Of a DNA stretch of 64,000 nt, positions 54,738-63,815 are shown in pieces. Location: assembly GCF_004570325.1 (NCBI RefSeq), contig NZ_SPQO01000002.1, positions 248,001 to 312,000 on the forward strand, in the 5' to 3' direction. The position numbers and the translations under genes were made by a program. Numbering within the stretch: the stretch's first letter is position 1; each line of letters opens with the position of its first letter. The notes beneath the pieces are model-generated. The model saw nothing but the letters and a program-made list of their open reading frames with translations, did not search any database and was not told the origin of the DNA. This DNA is from Mycobacterium sp. PS03-16. GTDB taxonomy: Bacteria > Actinomycetota > Actinomycetes > Mycobacteriales > Mycobacteriaceae.

Positions 54738-54801
54738 GAAATCACCTCCGCCCGTCCCGGGGCCCTGCTACGGTACGCCGGGCAGGCGAACAGGAGTGCA
54801 G

Positions 54802-55593
54802 GTGATTCTCGACAGATTCCGACTCGACGATCAGGTCGCCGTGGTCACCGGAGCGGGCCGCGGGCTGGGCGCCGCCATGGCGCTCGCCTTCGCGGAAGCC
54901 GGTGCTGACGTGCTGATCGCAGCCCGCACCCAGCAGCAGCTCGACGCCGTCGCCGAGCAGATCCGGGCCGTCGGGCGACGCGCGCACGTCGTGGCCGCCG
55001 ACCTCGCGCACCCCGACTCGACCGCCCAGCTGGCCGGCGCCGCGGTCGAGGCCTTCGGGAAACTAGACATCGTCGTCAACAACGTCGGCGGCACCGTCCC
55101 CGCCGCGCTGACCGACACGTCGCCGAAGGACATGCGCGACGCGTTCACGTTCAACGTCGCCACCGCGCACGCGCTGACGACGGCCGCGGTGCCGTTGATG
55201 CTCGAGCACTCCGGCGGCGGCAGCATCATCAACATCACCTCCACGATGGGCCGCGTCGCGGGCCGCGGATTCGCGGCCTATGGCACCGCCAAGGCCGCAC
55301 TCGCGCACTACACCCGCCTCGCCGCGCTCGACCTGTGCCCGCGCATCCGGGTGAACGCCATCGCCCCGGGCTCGATCCTCACCTCCGCGCTCGACATCGT
55401 CGCGAGCAACGACGCTCTGCGCGAACCCATGGAGCAGGCCACGCCGATGCGGCGGCTCGGCGATCCGGTCGACATCGCCGCCGCCGCGGTCTACCTGGCG
55501 TCCCCGGCGGGCAGCTACCTGACCGGCAAGACCCTCGAGGTCGACGGCGGGCTGACCTTCCCGAACCTCGACATGCCGTTCCCGGACCTGTAA
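54802..55593 (+). CDS. Short-chain dehydrogenase/reductase (Rv0927c-like)
   Basis: 263 residues: [30 protein letters not shown] (Ser), [11 protein letters not shown] (Tyr/Lys), DGGLTF. GTG 54802 ([11 protein letters not shown]) is chosen because AGGAG ends 5 nt before it; a longer frame from 54730 overlaps the operator. Position after ku and before the reductase matches M. tuberculosis Rv0927c-Rv0926c as I recall. Substrate unknown; control by a sterol-type repressor is suggested. Confidence 0.88.
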   Translation: MILDRFRLDDQVAVVTGAGRGLGAAMALAFAEAGADVLIAARTQQQLDAVAEQIRAVGRRAHVVAADLAHPDSTAQLAGAAVEAFGKLDIVVNNVGGTVPAALTDTSPKDMRDAFTFNVATAHALTTAAVPLMLEHSGGGSIINITSTMGRVAGRGFAAYGTAKAALAHYTRLAALDLCPRIRVNAIAPGSILTSALDIVASNDALREPMEQATPMRRLGDPVDIAAAAVYLASPAGSYLTGKTLEVDGGLTFPNLDMPFPDL

Positions 55594-55606
55594 GGAGCCT
55601 CTATCC

Positions 55607-56680
55607 ATGGGAATTCGCGTCGCGCAGATCGGCACGGGCAATGTCGGCGGACACGCGCTGACCCAGCTGATCACCGATCCGCAGTTCGAGCTCACCGGGG
55701 TGTGGGTGTCCTCGGCGGCCAAGGCGGGCAGAGACGCCGCCGAACTGGCCGGCCTCCCGGAGCCCTGCGGCGTGCTGGCCAGCAACGACCTCGACGAGGT
55801 GCTGGCCGCCCAGCCCGACTGCGCGGTGTACACCGCGATGGCCGACAACCGGCTGCCCGAGGCGCTCGAGGACTACCGGCGCATCCTGGCCGCCGGCATC
55901 AACATGGTCGGCAGCGGCCCGGTGTTCCTGCAGTACCCCTGGCAGGTGCTGCCCGAGGAGCTCATCTCCCCCATCGAAGAGGCCACGCGCACAGGCGGAT
56001 CCAGCCTCTTCGTCGGCGGCATCGACCCCGGCTTCGCCAACGACCTGCTTCCCCTGGCACTGGCCGGCACCTGCCAGCGCATCGAGCAGATCCGCTGCAT
56101 GGAGATCGTCGACTACGCGACCTACGACAGCGCCACGGTGATGTTCGACGTCATGGGGTTCGGCAAACCGCTCGACGAGCTGCCCATGCTGCTGCAACCC
56201 GGCGTGCTGAGCCTGGCGTGGGGTTCGGTGATCCGTCAGCTCGCCGCCGGCCTCGGTGTCGAGCTCGACGAGGTGACCGAGACCTGCGTCCGCGAACCGG
56301 CGCCGGAGGACTTCGACATCGCCTCCGGGCACATCCCGAAAGGCACTGCGGCCGCACTGCGTTTCGAGGTCCGCGGCATGCGAGGCGGGCAACCGACCGT
56401 GGTGCTCGAACACGTCACCCGGCTGCGCGAGGACCTCTGCCCGGACTGGCCGCAGCCGGCCCAGCGCGGCGGCTCCTACCGCGTCGAGATCACCGGCGAA
56501 CCGACCTACACCCTCGACCTGTGCCAGAGCAGCCCGAACGGCGACCACAACCGCGCCGGCCTGGTGGCCACGGCCGCCCGCATCGTGAATGCGATCCCCG
56601 CCGTCGTCGCCGCGCCGCCGGGAATCCAGACAACTCTCGATCTACCACTCATAACCGGCAGAGGACTAGTACGCTCCTGA
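55607..56680 (+). CDS. Dihydrodipicolinate-reductase-like NAD(P)-binding protein (Rv0926c-like)
   Basis: 357 residues. N-terminal Rossmann motif VAQIGTGNVGGHALTQL, then a second domain with GIDPGFANDLLPLALAG. Similar to the DapB/2,4-diaminopentanoate-dehydrogenase-type family but not DapB itself. AAGGAG before ATG; 13 bp after the SDR, so one operon. Reaction unknown. Confidence 0.86.
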   Translation: MGIRVAQIGTGNVGGHALTQLITDPQFELTGVWVSSAAKAGRDAAELAGLPEPCGVLASNDLDEVLAAQPDCAVYTAMADNRLPEALEDYRRILAAGINMVGSGPVFLQYPWQVLPEELISPIEEATRTGGSSLFVGGIDPGFANDLLPLALAGTCQRIEQIRCMEIVDYATYDSATVMFDVMGFGKPLDELPMLLQPGVLSLAWGSVIRQLAAGLGVELDEVTETCVREPAPEDFDIASGHIPKGTAAALRFEVRGMRGGQPTVVLEHVTRLREDLCPDWPQPAQRGGSYRVEITGEPTYTLDLCQSSPNGDHNRAGLVATAARIVNAIPAVVAAPPGIQTTLDLPLITGRGLVRS

Positions 56681-56713
56681 ACGTAAGCTGCACGCCGACT
56701 CAAGGACGGTCTC

Positions 56714-56992
56714 ATGCGTACCGCTGCTCTGCGCCTTCTTCTTCCCCTTGTCGCAGCTGCGGGCGCCGCCGCGGCGATCGCCGCCGCACCGACGGCAGTT
56801 GCGCAGCCCAGCGGCGAGCATGACGGCAAGTGCCTCAACGTCGCTCCCAACGCCCTGGGCCAGGGCCACACCTGCCCTCCGTGGGAGACCCAGTTCGCCA
56901 CGCAGCCCGGTGACATCCACAACCAGAGCACCTACCTCTACCCGTGGGGCGATCCGTACTACGGCGTCGGCACCGTCGTGAACTGGGGCTGA
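56714..56992 (+). CDS. Small secreted cysteine protein 1
   Basis: 92 residues. Signal peptide (LRLLLPLVAAAGAAAAIA ending AVA at ~30). Mature part ~62 residues with Cys40 and Cys54, probably disulphide bonded, and C-terminal TYLYPWGDPYYGVGTVVNWG. Paralogue of the next two genes. No known family recognised. Confidence 0.8.
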   Translation: MRTAALRLLLPLVAAAGAAAAIAAAPTAVAQPSGEHDGKCLNVAPNALGQGHTCPPWETQFATQPGDIHNQSTYLYPWGDPYYGVGTVVNWG

Positions 56993-56997
56993 CCGAG

Positions 56998-57255
56998 ATG
57001 CGAAAGACCGTCCGCCGCCTCGCGCCGCTCACGCTGGCCGCCGCCGGCGCCGTCGCGGTGTTGGCCGCGCCCGTCGCCGGCGCGCAGCCCAACTGCGTCA
57101 ACACCGGCCAGACCGCCTTCGGCGGTTCGACCACCGTGTGCCAGAGCCCGGGCAACGCTCAGATCACCACCTCGCCGGGACAGATCAACACCACCTATCT
57201 CTATCCGTACGGCGACGCGTACTACGGTCCCGCACTGGTCGTCGACTGGCCTTAG
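56998..57255 (+). CDS. Small secreted cysteine protein 2
   Basis: 85 residues. Signal peptide ending AGA at ~29, then PNCVNTGQTAFGGSTTVCQ (Cys33, Cys48), Ser/Thr/Gln-rich middle and TYLYPYGDAYYGPALVVDWP C-terminus, plainly homologous to protein 1. The ATG lies 5 bp beyond the previous stop. Confidence 0.82.
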   Translation: MRKTVRRLAPLTLAAAGAVAVLAAPVAGAQPNCVNTGQTAFGGSTTVCQSPGNAQITTSPGQINTTYLYPYGDAYYGPALVVDWP

Positions 57256-57263
57256 GAAGCATC

Positions 57264-57509
57264 ATGCGAACGCCGGTTCGCCGCATCGGCACACTGGCAC
57301 TGACGACACTTCTCGCCGGCGCGACCCTCGCTGTCGCACCCGTGGCGTCCGCGCTGCCGGATTGCGTGAACACCGGGCAGCGCACCACCCAGTGCGAGAC
57401 CGGGGGCAGCACCCAGATCGTCACCACACCGCCGGAGACGAACGTCGGCGGACCGTACGGTTGGGGTGGTTGGGGCATCGGATTCGGCGGGATCTCCATC
57501 GGCTTCTGA
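57264..57509 (+). CDS. Small secreted cysteine protein 3
   Basis: 81 residues. Signal peptide ending ASA at ~30, then LPDCVNTGQRTTQCETGGSTQIV (Cys34, Cys44; given here only to show the shared CVNTGQ). The C-terminus is Gly/Trp-rich (GGPYGWGGWGIGFGG), unlike the first two. AGGAAG before ATG 57264, 8 bp after gene 2. Confidence 0.82.
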   Translation: MRTPVRRIGTLALTTLLAGATLAVAPVASALPDCVNTGQRTTQCETGGSTQIVTTPPETNVGGPYGWGGWGIGFGGISIGF

Positions 57510-57557
57510 GCGGTGATCGCGCCGACTTCGGTGGTCGCCGCGTTTCCCCCGCGAGAT

Positions 57558-57576
57558 TTCGGTTACCCTAACTTCT
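57558..57576. promoter_or_regulatory. IdeR/MntR-like metal box upstream of mntH
   Basis: The 19 bases starting TTCGGTTACCCTAACTT agree with the IdeR consensus TTAGGTTAGSCTAACCTAA at 14 of 19 positions, 23 bp before the mntH GTG. Could be an IdeR or a manganese-regulator site. Confidence 0.45.
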
Positions 57577-57599
57577 CGATTCGCTGAACCGGACGAGAG

Positions 57600-58835
57600 G
57601 TGAGCTGGGTGCTGCCTGATACCGAGACACGTCCCCGTTCGCTCTGGCTGCTGCTCGGCCCGGCGTTCGTGGCGGCGATCGCCTACGTCGACCCCGGCAA
57701 CGTCGCCGCCAACGTCAGCGCCGGCGCCCAGTTCGGGTTCCTGCTGGTCTGGGTCATCGTGCTGGCCAACATCATGGCCGGGCTGGTCCAGTACCTCTCG
57801 GCCAAACTCGGCCTGGTCACCGGCCGGTCGCTGCCCGAATCGGTGGCCGACCACACCCGCACCCCGACCCGGATCGCCTACTGGCTGCAGGCCGAACTCG
57901 TGGCGATGGCCACCGACCTGGCCGAGATCGTCGGCGGCGCCATCGCGCTCTACCTGCTGTTCGACCTGCCGCTGCTGGTCGGCGGCTTCATCACCGGCGC
58001 GGTGTCGCTGGCACTGCTGGCGGTGCAGAACCGCCGGGGTCAGCGGGTGTTCGAACGGGTGATCAGCGGGCTGCTCCTGGTGATCGCGATCGGCTTCCTC
58101 ACCAGCCTGTTCGTCAAGGCGCCGTCGGCCGGGGACGTGGCGGGCGGGCTGATCCCCCGGTTCGACGGCGTCGAGAGCGTGCTGCTGGCCACCGCGATGC
58201 TCGGCGCAACCGTGATGCCGCACGCGGTGTATCTGCATTCGGGTCTGGCCCGCGACCGCCACGGCCACCCGGAGGCGGGCGCGCCGCGGCGCCGGCTGCT
58301 GAAGGTGACGCGGGTGGACGTCGCGCTGGCGATGCTGGTCGCCGGCGCGGTGAACATGGCGATGCTGCTGGTGGCCGCCACCAACCTGCAGGGGATGAGC
58401 GGCACCGACTCCATCGAGGGGGCGCACGCCGCCGTGGGGCAGACCCTGGGACCCGCGGTCGCGCTGTGCTTTGCGATCGGCCTGCTGGCCTCCGGGCTCG
58501 CGTCGACGTCGGTGGGCGCCTACGCCGGTGCGATGATCATGGGCGGCCTCCTGCGCCGCTCCTATCCGCTGCTGCTGCGCCGGCTCGTCACGCTCATCCC
58601 GGCGTTGGTGATCCTCGCGGTCGGCGTCGACCCGAGCCGGGCGCTGGTGCTGTCGCAGGTGGTGCTGTCGTTCGGCATTCCGTTCGCGCTCATCCCGCTG
58701 ATCCGGCTGACCAGTAACCGCACGCTGATGGGCGACGACGTCAACCACCGCGTCACCACCGCGCTGGGCTGGGTGGTCGCCGGATTGATTACGCTGCTCA
58801 ACGTGGTGCTGATCTATCTGACTGTCACGGGCTGA
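57600..58835 (+). CDS. mntH: NRAMP-family divalent metal (Mn/Fe) transporter
   Basis: 411 residues, eleven membrane segments. Metal-site motifs AYVDPGN (TM1, Asp31 and Asn34) and VMPHAVYLHS (TM6) are both present. Proton-coupled import of Mn2+ and other divalent metals across the inner membrane. GTG start. Corresponds to M. tuberculosis Rv0924c. The next gene begins on the base after its stop. Confidence 0.95.
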   Translation: MSWVLPDTETRPRSLWLLLGPAFVAAIAYVDPGNVAANVSAGAQFGFLLVWVIVLANIMAGLVQYLSAKLGLVTGRSLPESVADHTRTPTRIAYWLQAELVAMATDLAEIVGGAIALYLLFDLPLLVGGFITGAVSLALLAVQNRRGQRVFERVISGLLLVIAIGFLTSLFVKAPSAGDVAGGLIPRFDGVESVLLATAMLGATVMPHAVYLHSGLARDRHGHPEAGAPRRRLLKVTRVDVALAMLVAGAVNMAMLLVAATNLQGMSGTDSIEGAHAAVGQTLGPAVALCFAIGLLASGLASTSVGAYAGAMIMGGLLRRSYPLLLRRLVTLIPALVILAVGVDPSRALVLSQVVLSFGIPFALIPLIRLTSNRTLMGDDVNHRVTTALGWVVAGLITLLNVVLIYLTVTG

Positions 58836-59897
58836 ATGCGCCGTCCCGGTCGGCACGCCTATTTCGCGTACGGGTCCAACCTGTGCGTGCAGCAGATGGC
58901 GCGGCGCTGTCCCGACGCCGGCGACCCGCGCCCGGCCACCCTGAGCGATCACGACTGGCTGATCAACGAACGCGGCGTCGCCACCGTCGAGCCCCTCGAC
59001 GGCGCCCAGGTGCACGGGGTGCTGTGGCAGGTGTCCGACCACGACCTCGCAACGCTGGACAGCGCCGAGGGCGTCCCAGTGCGCTACCGCCGAGACCGGC
59101 TCACCGTGCAGACCGCCGATGGCCCCGCGCCGGCGTGGGTGTACATCGACCACCGCGTCGAACCGGGCCCGCCGCGACCCGGCTACCTCGAGCGGATCAT
59201 CGACGGCGCGCTGCACCACGGCCTGCCGCCGCGCTGGATCGAGTTCCTGCGGCGCTGGGACCCCATGCACTGGCCGCAGCGCCACCACCCCGACGGCACC
59301 GGTCCGCAGTCACTCACCGAACTTCTCGCCGACCCTGCCATCGACGAAGACAGCTTGCTGCGTTCGCGATTCGGCTTCCTGGCCATCCACGGCGGCGGCC
59401 TCGAGCAGATGACCGACGTCATCGCCGAACGCGCCGCCGAGGCGGCCGGCGCCTCGCTGTACGTCGTGCGCCACCCCGACCGCTACCCGCACCATCTGCC
59501 CTCGGCCCGCTACCGCGCCGAGGAGTCGGAGCACCTGGCCGCGTTCCTCTCCCACGTCGACGTCGCAGTGTCGCTGCACGGGTACGGGCGCATCGGGCGC
59601 AGCACCGACCTGCTGGCCGGCGGCGGGAACCGCAGGCTCGCCGCCCATCTCGCCGAGCACGTCGACGTCCCCGGCTATCGGGTGGTGACCGACCTCGACG
59701 CGATCCCCCGCGAACTGCGCGGTCTGCACCCCGACAACCCGGTCAACCGGGTGCGCGGCGGCGGAGCGCAATTGGAGCTGACGTCGCGCATCCGCGGGCT
59801 GAGCCCGCGCAGCCCCCTGCCCGGCGACGACGGCCTGTCCCCCGCCACCGCGGCGCTGATCCAGGGCCTCGCCGCCGCCGCGCGCACATGGCGCTGA
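58836..59897 (+). CDS. Gamma-glutamylcyclotransferase-like domain fused to poly-gamma-glutamate hydrolase-like domain
   Basis: 353 residues. Residues ~1-110: GGCT fold with YFAYGSNLCVQQM and the catalytic-type Glu in LDSAEGVPVRY. Residues ~165-350: zinc-peptidase-like PGA hydrolase family (PF05908 type): RFGFLAIHGGGLEQMTDVIAE, VSLHGYG, GGGNRRLAAHL. Two gamma-glutamyl-directed activities in one chain suggest turnover of gamma-glutamyl polymers or peptides. It abuts mntH (TGA|ATG). Confidence 0.83.
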   Translation: MRRPGRHAYFAYGSNLCVQQMARRCPDAGDPRPATLSDHDWLINERGVATVEPLDGAQVHGVLWQVSDHDLATLDSAEGVPVRYRRDRLTVQTADGPAPAWVYIDHRVEPGPPRPGYLERIIDGALHHGLPPRWIEFLRRWDPMHWPQRHHPDGTGPQSLTELLADPAIDEDSLLRSRFGFLAIHGGGLEQMTDVIAERAAEAAGASLYVVRHPDRYPHHLPSARYRAEESEHLAAFLSHVDVAVSLHGYGRIGRSTDLLAGGGNRRLAAHLAEHVDVPGYRVVTDLDAIPRELRGLHPDNPVNRVRGGGAQLELTSRIRGLSPRSPLPGDDGLSPATAALIQGLAAAARTWR

Positions 59898-59910
59898 CCG
59901 CGAAGGCCCG

Positions 59911-61284
59911 TTACTGCTGAACCCGCACCGGCGCGGACTCCTCGAGATCCAACACCGGTGTGGGGCGGCGGAAGCCGTGGGTGACCACGAGCAACCACAC
60001 GAATCCGACGGCCAGCCAGATCAACCCGATGGTCAGCGCCTCACCCGACAGGCTGGTCCACAGCCACACCGTCAACGCGAAGCCGATCAACGGCAACACC
60101 AGATTGTTGAACACGTTCTTCTCGCCCGCATCGAGGAAGTAGTGCTTGATCACCGTCAGGTTGACCGCGGAGAACGCCACCAGCGCACCGAAGCTCACCA
60201 CCGACGCCAGGATCGCGAGGTCGATGACCAGCGCGAGAAGCGAGACGACCGAGATCACGATGATCGCCCACGTCGGCGTGCTGAACTTCACCGACACGTG
60301 CCCGAACACCTTGCGCGGCAGCACCCCGTCGCGGCCCATCGCGTACAGGATCCGCGCCACCGACGCCTGCGACGTCAGCGCCGAGCCGAGCGCACCGGCG
60401 ACGTAGGCCGCGGTGAAGAACGCGGCGAGGAAGGCGCCCCCGGCAGCGGTCATGACGTCCAGCGACCCGGAGTCCACGTCCTCGAACTCGTTGGACGGGA
60501 ACACCACCTGTGAGGCGTAGGACAGGATGATGAACAGCACACCGCAGATGACGGTGGCCAGCATGATCGCCTTCGGCACGTCGCGCCGGGCGTCGCGCGC
60601 CTCCTCGGCCAGCGTCGAGACCGCGTCGAAGCCGAGGAACGACAGGCACAGGATCGCCGCGCCCGCCAGCACCGGCCCCATTCCGCCCGCGCTGCCGTCC
60701 CCGCGGAACGGGGCCATCACGTCGACGGTTCCGGATCCGGACAGCGTGGCGATGGTCATCACGAGGAACACCACGATGAACACGGCCTGGATGGCGATGA
60801 TCAGCATGTTGGCCCGCGCCACCGACACGATCCCGACGATGTTGAGCACGGTGACGATGAGGATCGTGACCACCACGATCGCCCACTCCGGGATCGCGGG
60901 CACCGCGGCGTTGAGGTAGAGGCCGATGACGAGGTAGTTGAGCATCGGCAGGAACAGGTAGTCCAGCAGCAGCGACCACCCGGCCAGGAAGCCGACGGGC
61001 GCGCCGAACGTCTTCTGCGCGTAGGTGTATGCCGACCCGGCGATGGGATAGGCGTAGGCCATGCGGGCGTAGGACCGGGCGGTGAAGATCATCGCCGCCA
61101 GCGTCACCACGTAGGCCAGCGGTACGCGGCCACCGGATTCGACGGTGACGATGCCGTAGGTGGTGAACACGGTGAGCGGCACCATGTACACCAGCCCGAA
61201 CAGCACCAGCGACGGCACGCCGAGGACCCGGCGCAGGTGCCCCTCGCCGGCGGCTGCCGGTGGCACGGGCGTGGTCGAGGACAT
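59911..61284 (-). CDS. APC-superfamily amino acid permease
   Basis: 457 residues, twelve membrane segments. Typical TM1 stretch GLVYMVPLTVFTTYGIV and TM6 region FLGFDAVSTLAEEARDARRDVPKA. Imports an amino acid or amine. ATG 61284. Follows the amidohydrolase gene by 11 bp, implying the permease supplies that enzyme's substrate or exports its product. Confidence 0.9.
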   Translation of the reverse strand: MSSTTPVPPAAAGEGHLRRVLGVPSLVLFGLVYMVPLTVFTTYGIVTVESGGRVPLAYVVTLAAMIFTARSYARMAYAYPIAGSAYTYAQKTFGAPVGFLAGWSLLLDYLFLPMLNYLVIGLYLNAAVPAIPEWAIVVVTILIVTVLNIVGIVSVARANMLIIAIQAVFIVVFLVMTIATLSGSGTVDVMAPFRGDGSAGGMGPVLAGAAILCLSFLGFDAVSTLAEEARDARRDVPKAIMLATVICGVLFIILSYASQVVFPSNEFEDVDSGSLDVMTAAGGAFLAAFFTAAYVAGALGSALTSQASVARILYAMGRDGVLPRKVFGHVSVKFSTPTWAIIVISVVSLLALVIDLAILASVVSFGALVAFSAVNLTVIKHYFLDAGEKNVFNNLVLPLIGFALTVWLWTSLSGEALTIGLIWLAVGFVWLLVVTHGFRRPTPVLDLEESAPVRVQQ

Positions 61285-61295
61285 GGAGACTCCCT

Positions 61296-62897
61296 TCAGC
61301 GGCGCGACGGCCCTACGAGCTTGCCCCCCAGATACGTTCCGCGCACCTCGATTGCGGGAATCTCCAGTCCCGGCGTGGCGCGCGGGTCGGCGCTCAGCCA
61401 CACCAGGTCCGCACTCGCACCGGGAACCAGCCGTCCCCACGACGTCTCGGCGAATGCCTGCCGCGCCACCCCGGCGGTGTAGGCGCGCATCGCCCGCTCC
61501 ACCGGCACGATCTCCTGCGGCGTCCATCCGTCCGCCGGGACCCCATCGGCGGTGCGGCGGGTGGCCGCCACCGCGATCCCGTCCAGCGGCGCCCCCGAGG
61601 ACACCGGCCAGTCCGAGCCGAACGCCAGCACACCGGCCTCGTCGAGGGTGCGCATCCGGTACTGCCGGTCGGCGCGCTCGGCGCCCAGCCGCGGCACGGT
61701 CAGCACCGTCATCAGCGGATCCATCTGCGCCCACAGCGGCTGCATGTTCGCGATCACGCCCAGCCGGGCGAAGCGGTCGATGTCGGCGTCGTCGACCAGT
61801 TGGGCATGCGCGATGACCGGCCTGCGGTCGCGCGGACCGTTCGCCGCGATCACGTGCTCGATCGCGTCGAGCGCCTGGCGGACCGCCGCGTCGCCGATCG
61901 CGTGGATGTGGATCTGCAGGCCGAGTTCGTCGACCCGCCGCGCCGCGTCGGCCAGCGAGTCGCCCTCCCACACCTGCATGCCGTGCGAATGCAGTCCCGA
62001 GCAGTACGGCTCGATCAGCGCTCCGGTCTCGTTCTCCACGACCCCGTCGGCGAAGAACTTCACCGTGTGCGCGGTCAGCCGCGGGGACGCCAGCGCCTCG
62101 ACGCGCGCCCGCGCGTCGGCGAACTGCGGCAGCTGCGCGTCGAATACCCGCGGGTCGGCGTAGAGGCCGAGGTTGAACCGGACGCCCAGCGCGTCGCGGC
62201 GGGCCGCCTCGAGATAGGTGTCGACATCGCGCGGCTCCACCCAGGCGTCCTGCACCCACGTGACCCCGCGGGCCAGGTAGTACTCCGCGGCCGTGCCGAG
62301 CGCGGCGATGCGGGTGTCCTCGTCGCGCTGCGGCATCACGGCCGTGACGAGGTCGACGGCACCCCACTCGCGCAGCGTGCCGAGCACCGAACCGTCGTCG
62401 CGGTGCGGGATCTCGCCCAGCACCGGATCGGGCGTCTCGGCGGTGATCCCGGCCCGGTCCAGCGCGACCGAGTTGCACCACACCGTGTGGTAGTCCCAGG
62501 CGCGCAGCACCACCGGCCGGTCGGGCACCGCGGCGTCGAGCCAGCGGGCGTCGAACAGCCCGCCGGGAACCAGGCTGCCGTCATACGAGGCGCCGACGAT
62601 CCACTCGGTGTCGGGATGCGCGTCGGCGTACCGGCGCACCGCGGCGACGATCTCGTCGATCGACGCACATCCGCGGACGGGTGGGCCCACCTCTTCGAGG
62701 CCACCGAACATCGGATGGGCGTGGCCGTCGCCGAAAGACGGCATCAGAAAGCCGCCGTCGAGGTCCACCTCGTCGTCGGCGGGGTGCCCGGTGGCCGCCG
62801 CCCCCGTCGCCTCGATCACACCGTCGACGGCGAGCAGGGCGTCGACCACCTCGGATCCGGTCCAGATCTTCCCGTTCCGAAATACCGTCGCGACCAC
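61296..62897 (-). CDS. Amidohydrolase, YtcJ-like (Amidohydro_3)
   Basis: 533 residues. Metal-binding HxH motif in FGDGHAHPMFGG, later IHIHAIGDAAV and HAQLVD, and the terminal Asp in FGSDWPVSSGAPLDG. Hydrolyses an amide or related bond; substrate unknown. GTG start at 62897, facing the SigK-type promoter. Confidence 0.88.
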   Translation of the reverse strand: MVATVFRNGKIWTGSEVVDALLAVDGVIEATGAAATGHPADDEVDLDGGFLMPSFGDGHAHPMFGGLEEVGPPVRGCASIDEIVAAVRRYADAHPDTEWIVGASYDGSLVPGGLFDARWLDAAVPDRPVVLRAWDYHTVWCNSVALDRAGITAETPDPVLGEIPHRDDGSVLGTLREWGAVDLVTAVMPQRDEDTRIAALGTAAEYYLARGVTWVQDAWVEPRDVDTYLEAARRDALGVRFNLGLYADPRVFDAQLPQFADARARVEALASPRLTAHTVKFFADGVVENETGALIEPYCSGLHSHGMQVWEGDSLADAARRVDELGLQIHIHAIGDAAVRQALDAIEHVIAANGPRDRRPVIAHAQLVDDADIDRFARLGVIANMQPLWAQMDPLMTVLTVPRLGAERADRQYRMRTLDEAGVLAFGSDWPVSSGAPLDGIAVAATRRTADGVPADGWTPQEIVPVERAMRAYTAGVARQAFAETSWGRLVPGASADLVWLSADPRATPGLEIPAIEVRGTYLGGKLVGPSRR

Positions 62898-62910
62898 GCG
62901 AGGACTATAT

Positions 62911-62937
62911 CCATCCGTCGCCGACCGGGCTCCGAAT
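62911..62937 (+). promoter_or_regulatory. SigK-type promoter
   Basis: CCATCC (62911-62916), 15-bp gap, CCGAAT (62932-62937). This matches the published mycobacterial SigK promoter type (CCATCC and CGAAT about 16-17 bp apart). The sigK gene lies 0.9 kb downstream. The -10 overlaps the first ATG of the DUF1365 frame, so the transcript should start near 62944. Confidence 0.72.
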
Positions 62938-62944
62938 GACAGAT

Positions 62945-63739
62945 GTGGAACGCTTAACCACCCGCGACCAGGCGCCCGGCGCGCTCGCCGGGGCGACGCC
63001 CGCGCTGTACCAGACCCGGATCACCCATCTGCGCCGCGCGCCCGTGCACCACTACTTCGAGCACAACAGCTACAGCTGGTACGTCGACGTCGACGATCTG
63101 CCCCGGCTGCCCGGCTGGGTCCGCCCGTTCGCCCGGTTCGACGCACGCGATCACTTCGACGGCGCGCCGGAGGACACGCTGCGGACGCGGGTGGACGCGG
63201 TGCTGGCCGACCGTGGCATCGATCTCGGCGGCGGCCGGGTCACCGCGCTGCTGCAGCCGCGGGTGCTCGGCTACACCTTCAATCCGCTGAGCCTGTACTG
63301 GTGCCACGACACCCGCGGCGTCCTGCGCCACGTCATCGCCGAGGCGCGCAACAGCCGCGGCGAGTGGCACGCCTACGTGCTGCCGCCCGACAGCACGAGT
63401 CCGACGATGGTCCGCAAGCAGCTGGCCATGTCGCCGTTCACCGGCGTCGACGGCTATTACCTGGTGCGCGCGCCCCGCCCCGACGAGACGCTCGACCTCG
63501 CGGTCTCGCTGCACCGCGACCACCAGCCCGCGATCGTCGCGACCCTGCGGGGACGGCGGCGTCCGGCGACGGTCGCCCAGGTGCTGCGGCTGCAGATCAC
63601 CAAACCGGTGGCGCCGTTGATGAGTGCGCTGAGCATGCGGATCCAGGGCGCGGTGCTGCGGCTGCGCCGGGTACCGGTCGACGAGGCGGCACCGGTACCC
63701 GCGATCCCCGTACCGGCCGACTGTATGGCGCACACGTGA
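62945..63739 (+). CDS. DUF1365 protein (Rv0448c-like)
   Basis: About 264 residues with the family blocks ITHLRRAPVHHYFEHNSYSW, ARFDARDHFDG, PRVLGYTFNPLSLYWCHD. Unknown function; in other bacteria DUF1365 genes cluster with cyclopropane-fatty-acid synthase-like and oxidoreductase genes. GTG 62945 is chosen because the SigK-type -10 covers ATG 62936, giving a probably leaderless mRNA. In M. tuberculosis the homologue is in the sigK cluster with more genes between. Confidence 0.85.
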   Translation: MERLTTRDQAPGALAGATPALYQTRITHLRRAPVHHYFEHNSYSWYVDVDDLPRLPGWVRPFARFDARDHFDGAPEDTLRTRVDAVLADRGIDLGGGRVTALLQPRVLGYTFNPLSLYWCHDTRGVLRHVIAEARNSRGEWHAYVLPPDSTSPTMVRKQLAMSPFTGVDGYYLVRAPRPDETLDLAVSLHRDHQPAIVATLRGRRRPATVAQVLRLQITKPVAPLMSALSMRIQGAVLRLRRVPVDEAAPVPAIPVPADCMAHT

Positions 63740-63815
63740 AGATCGAAACGACTGCGCCGGAAGCGGTTTGCCCGACGCACCGCGACCGCTGCGAGATCGA
63801 CGGGGCACCATTATC

